Shown here piece by piece: positions 12,778-22,419 of a stretch of DNA of 23,521 nucleotides (positions are counted from its first letter, which is position 1; each line of letters opens with the position of its first letter). Below the pieces are notes generated by a model. That model was not told where the DNA came from, made no database searches, and saw only the letters and a program-made list of their open reading frames with translations. Both the position numbers and the translations under genes were made by a program. The stretch covers positions 1 through 23,521 of the forward strand of contig CAKTIE010000023.1 of the NCBI GenBank assembly GCA_934565655.1, in the 5' to 3' direction. The DNA comes from an uncultured Oscillospiraceae bacterium (GTDB lineage: Bacteria > Bacillota > Clostridia > Oscillospirales > Oscillospiraceae).

Positions 12778-13701
12778 TCACTTCTTCACCTGGGCCAGGT
12801 ATTCCTCCAGACACAGGTCGTTATCCATGATGTACTTGGCGGCCTCCACGCCCACATAGCGGTAGTGCCACGGCTCATAGATCACGCCGGTGATGTCCTC
12901 CTTCCCCTCCGGGAAGCGGAGGATGAAGCCATAGTCGGCGCAGTGCTCCATCAGCCAGGTATAGGCCGGGGTGTTGGCGAAGGTCTGCTCCAGCGTATAG
13001 TCGCCGCTGCCGCCCACGTCCATGGCAAGGCCGCAGTTATGCTCGCTGAAGCCGGGACGCTTGACGATTGTGCCGCCCACCTTCTGGGCCTCCAGATTGG
13101 AGTAGCCCTTATCTGTGTACTGCTGCACCTTCCGCCAGTAGAGGGTATTCTGCTCGCTCTCGGGCCGGTAGGCGCTGACCACCGCCAGATCATAGGCGCT
13201 GGCATCCGCCAGCATCCGGTTCACCGCGTCGATGATGCGGCTGTCCACCTGCTTGCCGCCGCTGACGGTGGTGAAGGTCACTCCGTCGTCATACCCGGCG
13301 GGCAGGGGGTTCCAGTCGTTCACCAGCAGCAGCTGCCAGTCCGGTTCGCCGCCGCCCTGATAGCTGTCGGCCTGCACATAGTGGCCCTTGGTGCTGTATT
13401 GCAGCAGGCCGTTGGCGTCGATATACGGCTCGTCCGTGGCCAGGCTGGGGTCGTTGGTATTGGTGTCATCCGGCGTCTGGGTATCATCCGGCTTGTTGGG
13501 ATCATCCACCGTATTATCCGGTGTATCCGGTGTGTCGGGCGTTACCACCTGGTTAGGCTCCACATCGGGGGTCTTGTCCTTTTTGCCCAGGCCCACGATC
13601 ACCAGCACCACCGCGGCGATCAGCACCACAAGGGCGATGAGCCACACGATGGGCGAGGGGCCGCGGCGGCCGTGATAAACCCGTTTTCCATGTTGTGTCA
13701 T
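12778..13701 (-). CDS. Membrane-anchored D-alanyl-D-alanine carboxypeptidase, VanY/M15B type (307 aa)
   Basis: It is predicted to trim D-Ala from peptidoglycan stem peptides outside the membrane. A single N-terminal transmembrane segment (about 18-38, PIVWLIALVVLIAAVVLVIV) acts as anchor. A low-complexity Asp/Pro/Thr linker (about 44-90, TPDTPDTPD and similar) leads to the VanY domain. SAYRPESEQ (Arg179), SEHNCGLAMDVG (zinc ligands His221 and Asp228) and EPWHYRYVG (catalytic Glu276, zinc ligand His279) are all intact. The ATG overlaps the stop of the upstream alaX-like gene by 4 nt (ATGA), so the pair is coupled. No VanR/VanS genes are near, so a resistance role is not indicated. Confidence 0.93.
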   Translation of the reverse strand: MTQHGKRVYHGRRGPSPIVWLIALVVLIAAVVLVIVGLGKKDKTPDVEPNQVVTPDTPDTPDNTVDDPNKPDDTQTPDDTNTNDPSLATDEPYIDANGLLQYSTKGHYVQADSYQGGGEPDWQLLLVNDWNPLPAGYDDGVTFTTVSGGKQVDSRIIDAVNRMLADASAYDLAVVSAYRPESEQNTLYWRKVQQYTDKGYSNLEAQKVGGTIVKRPGFSEHNCGLAMDVGGSGDYTLEQTFANTPAYTWLMEHCADYGFILRFPEGKEDITGVIYEPWHYRYVGVEAAKYIMDNDLCLEEYLAQVKK

Positions 13702-14864
13702 TCGTTCAATCCTCCAAAAAATTCATGGATATCCGCTTCCGCGCAGGCGGCGCTGCCCTGGGCAAAGCCGTCCCGGCCGCCGCCCCGTCCGTGGAGGGAG
13801 GCGTTCATGGTCTTGATCAGCTCCCGGATGTCCGCGCCGGGATGGATCACGGCGTACTTATACGCGCCCTCGTCCCCGGCGAACACGGCGCAGCGTCCGC
13901 CGCAGCTCTGGGCTACCGCGTCGCACAGCCGCCGCACGGCGTCAGGCTCCATGGCGGGACGCACCAGCACCACGTCGCCCGCGCCTGCGTACCGCTCCGC
14001 CAGCGCGGCAAAGCTTTCCGTTTCCAGCGTGTCGCATTTCTGCTTCACCGCCGCCAGCTCGTCCTTCAGCCGCAGCACGGCGGCATGGGTGGCGTCGGGC
14101 TTTACCGACAGCTCACGACCGATGGCGCTGTTCTGCTGCCAGTTCATGGACAGATAGTCCACCGCACGCTGGCCGCACAGCAGCTCCAGCCGCACGCCGC
14201 CCCGGAATTTCTGCCAGCCGATGAACTTCACCAGTCCGATCTCGGCGCTGGAACCCACATGGATGCCGCAGCAGGCGCACATATCCGCGCCGGGGAACTG
14301 GGTGATCCGCACGGGGCCCTCCAGCGCCTTCTTGCTGCGGTAGGGCAGATCCTCCAGATCCTCCTGAGGCGGCCACCAGATCCGGGGCGCGTGATTCTCC
14401 TGTATGTAGCGGTTGGCCTGCCGCTCGATCTCCAGCACGCCCTCCCAGGGAATTTCGGCGTTATAGTCGATGGTCACCACGTCGGCGCCCATATGGAAGC
14501 CCACGTTGTCGCAGTGATACGCCTTGCACAGCATACCGGAAACGATATGCTCGCCGGAGTGCTGCTGCATGTGGTCAAAGCGCCGGGCCCAGTCGATGCG
14601 GCCCACCACCGGGGCCGCCACCATCAGGGAATGGGCCACGGTGTGATAGATAATGCCGTTTTCCTCCTGCACGTCCAGCACCGGCTCACTGCCCAGCCGT
14701 CCCAGATCGCAGGGCTGGCCGCCGCCCTCCGGATAGAAGGCGGTGCGGTTCAGCTTGATGCGGTAGCGCTTGCCGTCGGGGATGCAGTTCAGCACCACCG
14801 CGTCGAACTCCTTCATATAGGGGTCGTCGAAATATAATCGGATGGTCTCCAGTTCTCGTTCCAT
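13698..14864 (-). CDS. AlaX-type alanyl-tRNA editing hydrolase with DHHA1 domain (388 aa)
   Basis: This free-standing editing protein is predicted to hydrolyse Ser- or Gly-tRNA-Ala. The second-additional-domain fold of AlaRS is seen from RTAFYPEGGGQPCDLG (about 40-55). The zinc/editing motif HSGEH (His102, His106) pairs with CCGIH (Cys198, His202). The C-terminal third, after a coiled segment LRLKDELAAVKQKCDTLETE, contains a DHHA1-like domain with HGRGGGRDGFAQGSA. It is the long form (AlaX-L). AGGGAG precedes the ATG by 6 nt. It is first gene of a two-gene unit with the VanY-like protein. The shared theme may be alanine, but no mechanism is known to me. Confidence 0.92.
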   Translation of the reverse strand: MERELETIRLYFDDPYMKEFDAVVLNCIPDGKRYRIKLNRTAFYPEGGGQPCDLGRLGSEPVLDVQEENGIIYHTVAHSLMVAAPVVGRIDWARRFDHMQQHSGEHIVSGMLCKAYHCDNVGFHMGADVVTIDYNAEIPWEGVLEIERQANRYIQENHAPRIWWPPQEDLEDLPYRSKKALEGPVRITQFPGADMCACCGIHVGSSAEIGLVKFIGWQKFRGGVRLELLCGQRAVDYLSMNWQQNSAIGRELSVKPDATHAAVLRLKDELAAVKQKCDTLETESFAALAERYAGAGDVVLVRPAMEPDAVRRLCDAVAQSCGGRCAVFAGDEGAYKYAVIHPGADIRELIKTMNASLHGRGGGRDGFAQGSAACAEADIHEFFGGLNE

Positions 14865-14900
14865 TTGCTTCTCCCTTTTGCGGAAAATATTCCTGCGTCT

Positions 14901-14929
14901 AGTATGCTACAAACCGGCGGAAAAGGCAA
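14901..14929 (-). promoter_or_regulatory. Promoter of the alaX-vanY unit
   Basis: Read leftward: -35 TTGCCT (14929-14924), a 17-nt spacer and -10 CATACT (14906-14901). Four of six matches in each hexamer. Confidence 0.5.
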
Positions 14930-14959
14930 CTTGTTTTTTATGGGATGGCGGCCGAATAG

Positions 14960-15034
14960 CGGCGGGGTGAGGGCACCCCGCCCTACGGAGTTCTATCGAC
15001 AGCATACGTAGGGCGGCCTGCCCTCAGGCCGCCG
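14960..15034. repeat. Composite REP-like unit upstream of dnaA
   Basis: GGCGGGGTGAGGGCACCCCG, CCCTACGGAGTTCTATCGAC, and GTAGGGCGGCCTGCCCTCAG with GGCCGCC. It is nearly the same as 5786-5860 and similar to 18117-18195. It lies between the alaX promoter and the dnaA promoter. Confidence 0.8.
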
Positions 15035-15084
15035 TTAATTATGCAGGGGGTGCACAAACAGTGCTTTATTAGTATAAGTATTGC

Positions 15085-15113
15085 TTTACTTTTCCACAGC
15101 TTTCTGATATACT
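15085..15113 (+). promoter_or_regulatory. dnaA promoter with embedded DnaA box
   Basis: -35 TTTACT, a 17-nt spacer and -10 TATACT. The spacer starts with a DnaA box TTTTCCACA (15090-15098, one mismatch to TTATCCACA), which fits the known autoregulation of dnaA. Only this one box is seen upstream of dnaA. Confidence 0.75.
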
Positions 15114-15160
15114 TAGCTTAGAGAAATACGCCCATAGCAAAGCGGGAAGGGAGCGCGGCG

Positions 15161-16474
15161 ATGAATTCACTGTCCGACGTATGGAAAACAGTGCTTGACC
15201 GGCTGAAACAGCAGCTGTCCGACACCACCATCAACACCTGGTTCGACGAGGTGACGGTGGTCACCATGGAGGATTCGGCACTGGTGCTGCACTGCGGCAA
15301 CACGTTCAAAAAGAGCACCATCGAAAAGCGGTTCACGCCGCAGATCAAAGAGGCGCTGCGGGATATCTTCTCCTCCGATCTGGAGGTGAAGCTGCTGGAT
15401 GACGAGCAGCTGGCCGCCTACCACGGCGTGCGGCCCGACCATCCCGACACGCTGGCCGACAGCGAGGCCTTCTCCTTCGAGACGTATGTGGTGGGCCCGC
15501 AGAACAAGATGGCCTATGCCGCCGCCCGCTCCGTGGCGGAAAAGCCCGCCGGTTCCTTTAATCCCCTGTTCATCTATGGCGACAGCGGACTGGGCAAGAC
15601 CCACCTGCTTCACGCCATCGCCCGCCAGACCAAGCGCCTGCGGCCGGAGAGCAGCATCGTGCTGGTGAAGGGCGTGGATTTTACCAACGAGCTGATCGAC
15701 GCCATCCGCGGCGGCACCACCTCCGAGTTCCGGGACAAGTACCAGAAGGAATCCCTGCTGCTGGTGGACGATATCCAGTTCATCGCCGGCAAGCAGCAGA
15801 CCCAGGAGGAGTTCTTCCACACCTTCAACGCCCTGTATGAATCCGGCAAGCAGATCGTGCTGACCTCCGACCGGCCGCCCAAGGAGATGACCCAGCTGGA
15901 GGATCGCCTGCGCACCCGGTTCGAGTGGGGCCTGATGGTGGACGTTGAGCCGCCTGACTACGAAACGCGCCTGGCCATCATCCGCAACAAGGCCGCCATG
16001 CTGGGCATCAGCCTGCCTGACCGCATCGCCAGCATGATCGCAGAGAATATCACCGCCAACGTCCGCCAGATCGAGGGCGTGCTGAACAAGATCCTGGCGT
16101 ACAGCGACCTGATGGGCGTCATGGACGAGGAGGCCATCCTGAAGGCGCTGGAGGACGTGGTGAAAAAGAGCAACGAGTACATTCCCACGCCGGAATCCAT
16201 TATCGAATACATCGCAAAGTACTTCGGCCTGGAGTCGGAGGTGCTGCGGGGCCAGGGCCGTGGCCGCGACATCGTCAACGCCCGCCAGATCGCCATGTAT
16301 CTGATCCGCCGCATGACCAACCTGTCCCTCAACGACATCGGCAAGGCCTTCGGCGACCGGGATCATACCACGGTGCTGCACAGTCTGGACAAGGTGGAGA
16401 AGCAGATGCGCTCCGACCCCGCCTTTGCCGAAACGGTGAAGGAGATCACTACTAACATCAACGCAAAACAATGA
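15161..16474 (+). CDS. dnaA: Chromosomal replication initiator DnaA (437 aa)
   Basis: This AAA+ ATPase binds DnaA boxes at oriC, melts the DNA and loads the replicative helicase. Domain I is at residues 1-75 (WKTVLDRLKQQLSDTTINTW). Domain II is a short linker, domain III has Walker A GDSGLGKT (140-147) and Walker B LLLVDD (199-204), and domain IV has the box-binding signature ARQIAMYLIRRMTNLSLNDI with GDRDHTTV. AAGGGAG lies 7 nt before the ATG. The length is normal for Clostridia with a short domain II. Downstream, 475 nt separate it from dnaN and hold the candidate origin. Confidence 0.98.
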   Translation: MNSLSDVWKTVLDRLKQQLSDTTINTWFDEVTVVTMEDSALVLHCGNTFKKSTIEKRFTPQIKEALRDIFSSDLEVKLLDDEQLAAYHGVRPDHPDTLADSEAFSFETYVVGPQNKMAYAAARSVAEKPAGSFNPLFIYGDSGLGKTHLLHAIARQTKRLRPESSIVLVKGVDFTNELIDAIRGGTTSEFRDKYQKESLLLVDDIQFIAGKQQTQEEFFHTFNALYESGKQIVLTSDRPPKEMTQLEDRLRTRFEWGLMVDVEPPDYETRLAIIRNKAAMLGISLPDRIASMIAENITANVRQIEGVLNKILAYSDLMGVMDEEAILKALEDVVKKSNEYIPTPESIIEYIAKYFGLESEVLRGQGRGRDIVNARQIAMYLIRRMTNLSLNDIGKAFGDRDHTTVLHSLDKVEKQMRSDPAFAETVKEITTNINAKQ

Positions 16475-16512
16475 AAATAACTGGCGAAAAGTCTGACGAC
16501 TTTTCTGCCAAT

Positions 16513-16543
16513 CCGTAGGGGCCGGCATCCCCGACGGCCCGAT
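16513..16543 (-). repeat. REP-like repeat between dnaA and dnaN
   Basis: CCGTAGGGGCCGGCATCCCC followed by GACGGCCCGATG, inverted relative to 1261. It lies between the dnaA stop and MITE copy E. Confidence 0.7.
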
Positions 16544-16550
16544 GTCTCTT

Positions 16551-16671
16551 GCCTCCCCTGTGTAAGGGGAGGTGGCACGGCGTAAGCCGTGACGGAGGGG
16601 TTGACCGTTGATCGACAATCCCCCAGTCAGCCTTGCGGCTGACAGCCCCCTTTACACAAGGGGGCCTTTGA
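16551..16671 (+). repeat. MITE-like repeat, copy E (full-length reference copy)
   Basis: Four hairpins in order: GCCTCCCC TGTGTAA GGGGAGG; CACGGC GTAA GCCGTG; GTCAGCC TTGC GGCTGAC; and GCCCCC TTTACACAA GGGGGC. The two halves are imperfect inverted copies around GGGGTTG...CAATCCCCC. No ORF is present, so it would be non-autonomous. It sits just left of the DnaA-box cluster. Confidence 0.82.
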
Positions 16672-16691
16672 AAGTGAAACCCTTCCCCTAC

Positions 16692-16870
16692 TTCCCCACA
16701 TTTTCCTGTGGATTCCACCTGAATAACATGTGGAAACCCCGCCACTTCACCGATGGTGTGGAAAGCCTTCGCCTTTTCCCACCATGTCCCGTGGAGAAAA
16801 AAGGGCGGGAAATAAAGGGCTCGTCCCCTTTTTCCACATTTTTTTCTCCTACGACGAATACTACGAATAA
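16692..16870. other. Candidate replication origin (oriC): DnaA boxes and unwinding element
   Basis: Five 9-mers close to TTATCCACA lie in 147 bp: TTCCCCACA (16692, plus), GAATCCACA (16707-16715, minus), GTTTCCACA (16729-16737, minus), CTTTCCACA (16757-16765, minus) and TTTTCCACA (16830, plus). After the last box comes a T-run and then seven phased triplets with a central A, TACGACGAATACTACGAATA and one further A (16850-16870), resembling a DnaA-trio element. An AT-rich stretch follows. Position between dnaA and dnaN is standard for Firmicutes. None of the boxes is perfect consensus. Confidence 0.75.
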
Positions 16871-16891
16871 AGAGTTTAGTTTATGTTGTCC

Positions 16892-16922
16892 TTCCGAAAA
16901 ATATTCCGGGAATTTTTCGGAA
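16892..16922 (+). other. Inverted repeat in the dnaN leader
   Basis: Perfect 11-bp arms TTCCGAAAAAT / ATTTTTCGGAA around a 9-nt loop, 27 nt before the dnaN start. No T-run follows, so it is more likely a leader structure than a terminator. Confidence 0.5.
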
Positions 16923-16949
16923 CGGTTCGACAGGAAAGGATATTCCGAT

Positions 16950-18062
16950 ATGCTGAAATTCTCCTGCGAAAAAGCGCTGCTGCAGGCGGCGGCGTCCACC
17001 GCCAGCCGCGCCGTGGCCGCGAAAAGCTCCATCCCCGCGCTGGAGGGCCTGCTGCTGGAGGGCGGCCGGGAGCTGACCCTGTCCGGCTACAACACACAGA
17101 CCGGCATCCGCACCTCCTTCGAGGCCCAGATCCGGGAGGAGGGCCGCATCGTGCTGAACGCCAAGCTGTTCGGCGACATCATCCGGAAAATGCCGGATGA
17201 CGTAATCGTGTTCTCCGCCGACGAGAAATATATGGTGCACCTCAGCTGCGGCGACGCCAGCTTCGATATCCTGGGCCTGTCCGCCGACGACTATCCCGAG
17301 CTGCCGGAGGTGGACGATCAGTACAGCGTCACCATGCAGCAGCGGCTGCTGAAGGCCATGATCGGCCAGACGGCTTTTGCCGTCTCCACCAACGAGAGCC
17401 GCCCCGTTCATACCGGCTCCCTGTTCGAGATCGACGCCACGGGCCTGACCATGGTGTCCGTGGACGGCTTCCGCCTGGCCCTGCGGCATGAGCCGCTGGA
17501 GAAGCTGGACGGCGGCGCGTTCCGCTTCGTGGCGCCCGGCAGCGCCCTGAAGGAGGTGGAGAGCATCTGCGGCGACACCGAGGAGGTCATCACCATCACC
17601 CAGGGCAAGCGTCACCTGATGTTCGCCGCCGGCTCCACCGAGCTGATCTGCCGCCGGCTGGAGGGCGAGTTCCTGGACTATAAGAACGCCATCCCCCGCA
17701 ACAACCCCATCTGCATCGAGGTGGAGAACAGTGCCCTGCTGCGGAGCCTTGACCGCGTGTCCGTGGTGATCAGCGAGAAGCTGAAAAGCCCCGTCCGGTG
17801 CCTGTTTGACGAGGATCGCGTGCTGCTGAGCGCCCGCACCGGCAACGGCGAGGCCAAGGACATCTGCCCCACAAAGGGCGACGGCCGCCAGCTGGAGATC
17901 GGCTTCAATAACCGCTATCTGATGGAGGCGCTGCGTTACGCTCCTGCGGACAAGGTCTGCATGGCGCTGAACACCAGCATCTCCCCCTGTGTGATCACCC
18001 CCGTGGACGGCGGCGACAATTTCCTTTACATGGTGCTGCCGGTACGGCTGAAGGCGCAGTAA
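16950..18062 (+). CDS. dnaN: DNA polymerase III beta sliding clamp (370 aa)
   Basis: It forms the ring that tethers the replicative polymerase to DNA and recruits other replication and repair proteins. The three-domain clamp fold is indicated by the N-terminal MLKFSCEKALLQAAASTASR with IPALEGLLLEG, the central FAVSTNESRPVHTGSLFEI and VSVDGFRLALR, and the C-terminal FNNRYLMEALRYAP ending NFLYMVLPVRLK. The start is set by AGGAAAGG before ATG 16950; the frame stays open far upstream, but that region is the oriC/MITE sequence. Length is normal for the family. Confidence 0.98.
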   Translation: MLKFSCEKALLQAAASTASRAVAAKSSIPALEGLLLEGGRELTLSGYNTQTGIRTSFEAQIREEGRIVLNAKLFGDIIRKMPDDVIVFSADEKYMVHLSCGDASFDILGLSADDYPELPEVDDQYSVTMQQRLLKAMIGQTAFAVSTNESRPVHTGSLFEIDATGLTMVSVDGFRLALRHEPLEKLDGGAFRFVAPGSALKEVESICGDTEEVITITQGKRHLMFAAGSTELICRRLEGEFLDYKNAIPRNNPICIEVENSALLRSLDRVSVVISEKLKSPVRCLFDEDRVLLSARTGNGEAKDICPTKGDGRQLEIGFNNRYLMEALRYAPADKVCMALNTSISPCVITPVDGGDNFLYMVLPVRLKAQ

Positions 18063-18116
18063 AGAGGTATATTTCGTCCCTGCGGGGACGAGGACGGTCT
18101 ATGACTGGCTACTTCG

Positions 18117-18195
18117 CGGGGGGGTGAGGTCACCCCGCCCTACGGAACGACCACCGATAGAACTTCGTAGGGCGGCCTGCCCTCAGGCCGCCGCA
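18117..18195. repeat. Composite REP-like unit downstream of dnaN
   Basis: GGGGGGGTGAGGTCACCCCG, a spacer with GATAGAACT, and GTAGGGCGGCCTGCCCTCAG with GGCCGCCG. The same two palindromes occur at 5786 and 14960 with a different spacer. A small hairpin TCGTCCC TGCG GGGACGA (18075-18092) lies just before it, after the dnaN stop. Confidence 0.75.
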
Positions 18196-18226
18196 CGGTG
18201 ATTCGACTTCTACCGCTGCGGCACCA

Positions 18227-18342
18227 AAAGGCCCCCTTGTGTAAAGGGGGCTGTCAGCCGCAAGGCTGACTGGGGGATTGTCCAGACAACAGACAACCCC
18301 TCCGGCGCTTCGCGCCACCTCCCCTTACACAGGGGAGGCTTT
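18227..18342 (-). repeat. MITE-like repeat, copy F (inverted)
   Basis: AAAGGCCCCCTTGTGTAAAG ... GTCAGCC-GCAA-GGCTGAC ... GGCGC-TTC-GCGCC ... CCCCTTACACAGGGGAGGC. The stem GGCGC/GCGCC replaces CACGGC/GCCGTG of copies B, D and E. With the REP-like unit it fills the dnaN-yaaA gap; no gene is seen. Confidence 0.8.
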
Positions 18343-18379
18343 CCGCCGCGTTCATCTAAATCAAAATAAGGAACAAACT

Positions 18380-18598
18380 ATGGAAACCATTACCATCACC
18401 ACAGAATTCATCAAATTACAGGATCTTCTCAAGCTCTCCGGGCTGGTGTATACCGGCGGCGAGGCCAAGGTGCTGATCCAGGAGGGCGCCGTCTCCGTCA
18501 ATGGCGAGGTCTGCACCCAGCGGGGCAAAAAGCTCCGCCCCGGCGACACCGTGGACTTCGGCGGCAAGAAACTGGCCGTGGCCTATGCGGATCAATGA
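18380..18598 (+). CDS. yaaA: S4-domain RNA-binding protein YaaA (72 aa)
   Basis: Small protein made almost entirely of an S4 RNA-binding domain: [40 protein letters not shown] and [12 protein letters not shown]. It occupies the standard place between dnaN and recF; B. subtilis YaaA has been linked to ribosome assembly. AAGGAA lies 7 nt before the ATG. Its last 14 nt overlap the recF start, so the two are translationally coupled. Confidence 0.93.
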   Translation: METITITTEFIKLQDLLKLSGLVYTGGEAKVLIQEGAVSVNGEVCTQRGKKLRPGDTVDFGGKKLAVAYADQ

Positions 18599-19688
18599 GC
18601 TGAGCCTTTCGGGCTTTCGCAACTACCGCCGCCAGAGCCTGACCTTCGACCCCGACTGCAACGTGATCTACGGCGAGAATGCCCAGGGCAAGACCAATCT
18701 GCTGGAGGCGGTGGTCTATCTCTCCTGCGGCAAATCGCCCCGCACCCACGCCGACAGGGAGCTGATCGGCTTCGACGCGCCCGGCGCGGTGCTGGAGGGC
18801 CGCATCCTGTCACGTGACCGGGACTTTGTGACCCGTATCGAGCTGAACCGGGGCAAAAAGCGGAAGATGACCGTTAACGGCGTGGCCGCAAAAAACGCCG
18901 CCGCACTCAGCGATGTGCTGCACACGGTGTTTTTCGCGCCGGAGGATCTGTTTCTCATCCGTGACGGCGCGGCGGCCCGCCGGAAATTCATGGATCTCTC
19001 CCTGTGCCAGCTGCGGCCCCGGTATGCCGAGGCGCTGGCGGAATACAGCCGCCTTTACGAGCATAAGACCCGCATCCTGCGGGACAGCGAGGATTTTCCC
19101 GGCCTGCTGGACACTCTGCCGGAGTTCAACCAGCGGCTGTGTCTGGTGGGGGCGGTGCTGATCCGGTATCGGGCTTTCTTCTGCGAAAAGCTGCGGCAGT
19201 ACGCCGCGCAGGCCCATGCCGAGTGCAGCGGCGGCCGGGAGGTGCTGGAGCTGCAATATAAAACCGTCAAAACCGTCACCGATCCGCTGGCGGAGCAGTC
19301 GGTCATTGTCCAGCAGCTGATGGACCATCAGCAGAGCCACTACGCCGCCGAGATCGCCTCCCGTCTGTGTCTCAGCGGGCCCCACAAGGACGATATCGAG
19401 GTGTCCGTCAACGGCCACAGCGCCCGGCAGTACTGCTCACAGGGGCAGGTGCGGACGGCGGCGCTGGCCCTGAAGCTGGCGGAGCGGGAGATCCACAAGG
19501 ACACCTTCGGGGAATATCCCGTCATGCTGCTGGACGACGTGCTCAGCGAGCTTGACCCTCTGCGGCAGGAATATGTCCTGAACCGTATCGCCGGAGGACA
19601 GGTGTTCATCACCTGCTGCGAGAATGACCGGCTGGATACCCTGCTGACCGGCAAAGTGTTTCACGTGAAAAACGGGGAGGTGCTGTGA
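18585..19688 (+). CDS. recF: DNA replication and repair protein RecF (367 aa)
   Basis: This SMC-like ATPase acts with RecO and RecR to load RecA at gapped DNA. Its Walker A is [14 protein letters not shown] (near residue 30), the ABC signature is in [18 protein letters not shown] and Walker B in [12 protein letters not shown]. The N-terminus [15 protein letters not shown] is typical and fixes the start at 18585, inside the end of yaaA. Its stop overlaps the remB start (TGATG). Confidence 0.97.
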   Translation: MRINELSLSGFRNYRRQSLTFDPDCNVIYGENAQGKTNLLEAVVYLSCGKSPRTHADRELIGFDAPGAVLEGRILSRDRDFVTRIELNRGKKRKMTVNGVAAKNAAALSDVLHTVFFAPEDLFLIRDGAAARRKFMDLSLCQLRPRYAEALAEYSRLYEHKTRILRDSEDFPGLLDTLPEFNQRLCLVGAVLIRYRAFFCEKLRQYAAQAHAECSGGREVLELQYKTVKTVTDPLAEQSVIVQQLMDHQQSHYAAEIASRLCLSGPHKDDIEVSVNGHSARQYCSQGQVRTAALALKLAEREIHKDTFGEYPVMLLDDVLSELDPLRQEYVLNRIAGGQVFITCCENDRLDTLLTGKVFHVKNGEVL

Positions 19689-19960
19689 TGCCGTACCTGC
19701 ACATCGGACAAAGCGTCACCGTGGAGGAAAAGCGGATCATCGGGATATTCGATCTGGACAACACCACCTATTCCAAGCACACCCGCCGTTTTCTGGACGG
19801 CGCGGAGGCGGAGGGACAGGTCATCTCCGTGTGCGAGGATATCCCCCGCTCCTTCCTGCTGTGCGACCATCCCTATCATAAGCAGATCGTCTATCTCTCC
19901 CAGCTGAACACGGTGACGCTGCAAAAGCGCGCCGAGAGCTGGAAAGAGGAGCTGGAATAA
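19688..19960 (+). CDS. remB: RemB/DUF370-family regulatory protein (90 aa)
   Basis: Homologue of YaaB/RemB, the short protein located between recF and gyrB in B. subtilis. [20 protein letters not shown] followed by FDLDNTTYSKHTRRFL matches the family's conserved MYIHLG...IVGIFD pattern. The C-terminal VYLSQLNTVTLQKRAES corresponds to the YYSPLSSSTLKKRA region. RemA/RemB proteins influence extracellular matrix genes in B. subtilis; RemA binds DNA as a ring. The role here is inferred. GGGGAGG 7 nt upstream selects ATG 19688 over GTG 19685. Confidence 0.92.
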   Translation: MPYLHIGQSVTVEEKRIIGIFDLDNTTYSKHTRRFLDGAEAEGQVISVCEDIPRSFLLCDHPYHKQIVYLSQLNTVTLQKRAESWKEELE

Positions 19961-19968
19961 AAGTATAT

Positions 19969-20175
19969 AAAGCCTCCCCTGTGTAAGGGGAGGTGGCGCG
20001 AAGCGCCGGAGGGGTTGTCGGTGCGTTAAGAAAATATGCCGGTGGCATATTTTTAGCATCCGATCTCGGCGGCTATGCCGCCGTAGCATCCATCCGGATT
20101 TACGCAGCACCATCTTATCCGTCAATCCCCCAGTCAGCCTTGCGGCTGACAGCCCCCTTTACACAAGGGGGCCTT
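19969..20175 (+). repeat. MITE-like repeat, copy G, with inserted GCATGCC-type module
   Basis: The left half is AAAGCCTCCCCTGTGTAAGG with GGCGC-GAA-GCGCC. It is interrupted by the module AAAATATGCC GGT GGCATATTTT plus GGCGGC TAT GCCGCC (about 20024-20094). The right half has GTCAGCC-TTGC-GGCTGAC and GCCCCCTTTACACAAGGGGGC. The module stem ATATGCC/GGCATAT differs from ACATGCC/GGCATGT in copy B by a paired change. It fills the remB-gyrB gap. Confidence 0.8.
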
Positions 20176-20229
20176 TGATGAGAACATCTACTCCCACCGC
20201 AAATCCCTTCTTACAGAGGAGAATACAAT

Positions 20230-22167
<1,938 letters not shown>

Positions 22168-22169
22168 CT

Positions 22170-22307
22170 TAACAAAAAATGGAGAATCCATTTTTTGTTA
22201 GAAAGGATTGCAGTCTGCTGCGCGCCAACTTTGCCGCTTATGGCGGCAAAGTTCACACTTGCAGCCTGAGAAGTATTTTTCACGACGTACACGCCGCCGT
22301 GAAAAAT
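22170..22307 (+). repeat. Three-hairpin structured intergenic element, copy 2 (gyrB-gyrA gap)
   Basis: Hairpin a is TAACAAAAAATGGA GAA TCCATTTTTTGTTA (22170-22200, 14 bp perfect). Hairpin b is AACTTTGCCGC / GCGGCAAAGTT (22227-22253). Hairpin c is ATTTTTCACG / CGTGAAAAAT (22275-22307) with a 13-nt loop ACGTACACGCCGC. It has the same layout as 2435-2564. The rest of the gap up to 22405 is GC-rich with no gene; the gyrA ribosome-binding site follows. Confidence 0.6.
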
Positions 22308-22419
22308 GATCCAATTGTTTCGCGCCTGTACCCCAAGGGCACTTGTTCCGCTTCGCTCCACGGCGCGGGCGCGAACTCTGCGAGGCACCTTAAATCCTTT
22401 ACCATAAGGAGACAATACT

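Noticed and set aside
12778..13701. Vancomycin-resistance (vanY) interpretation
   Set aside because: The domain fits, but there are no vanRS, vanHAX or vanT genes nearby, so a housekeeping carboxypeptidase role is more likely.
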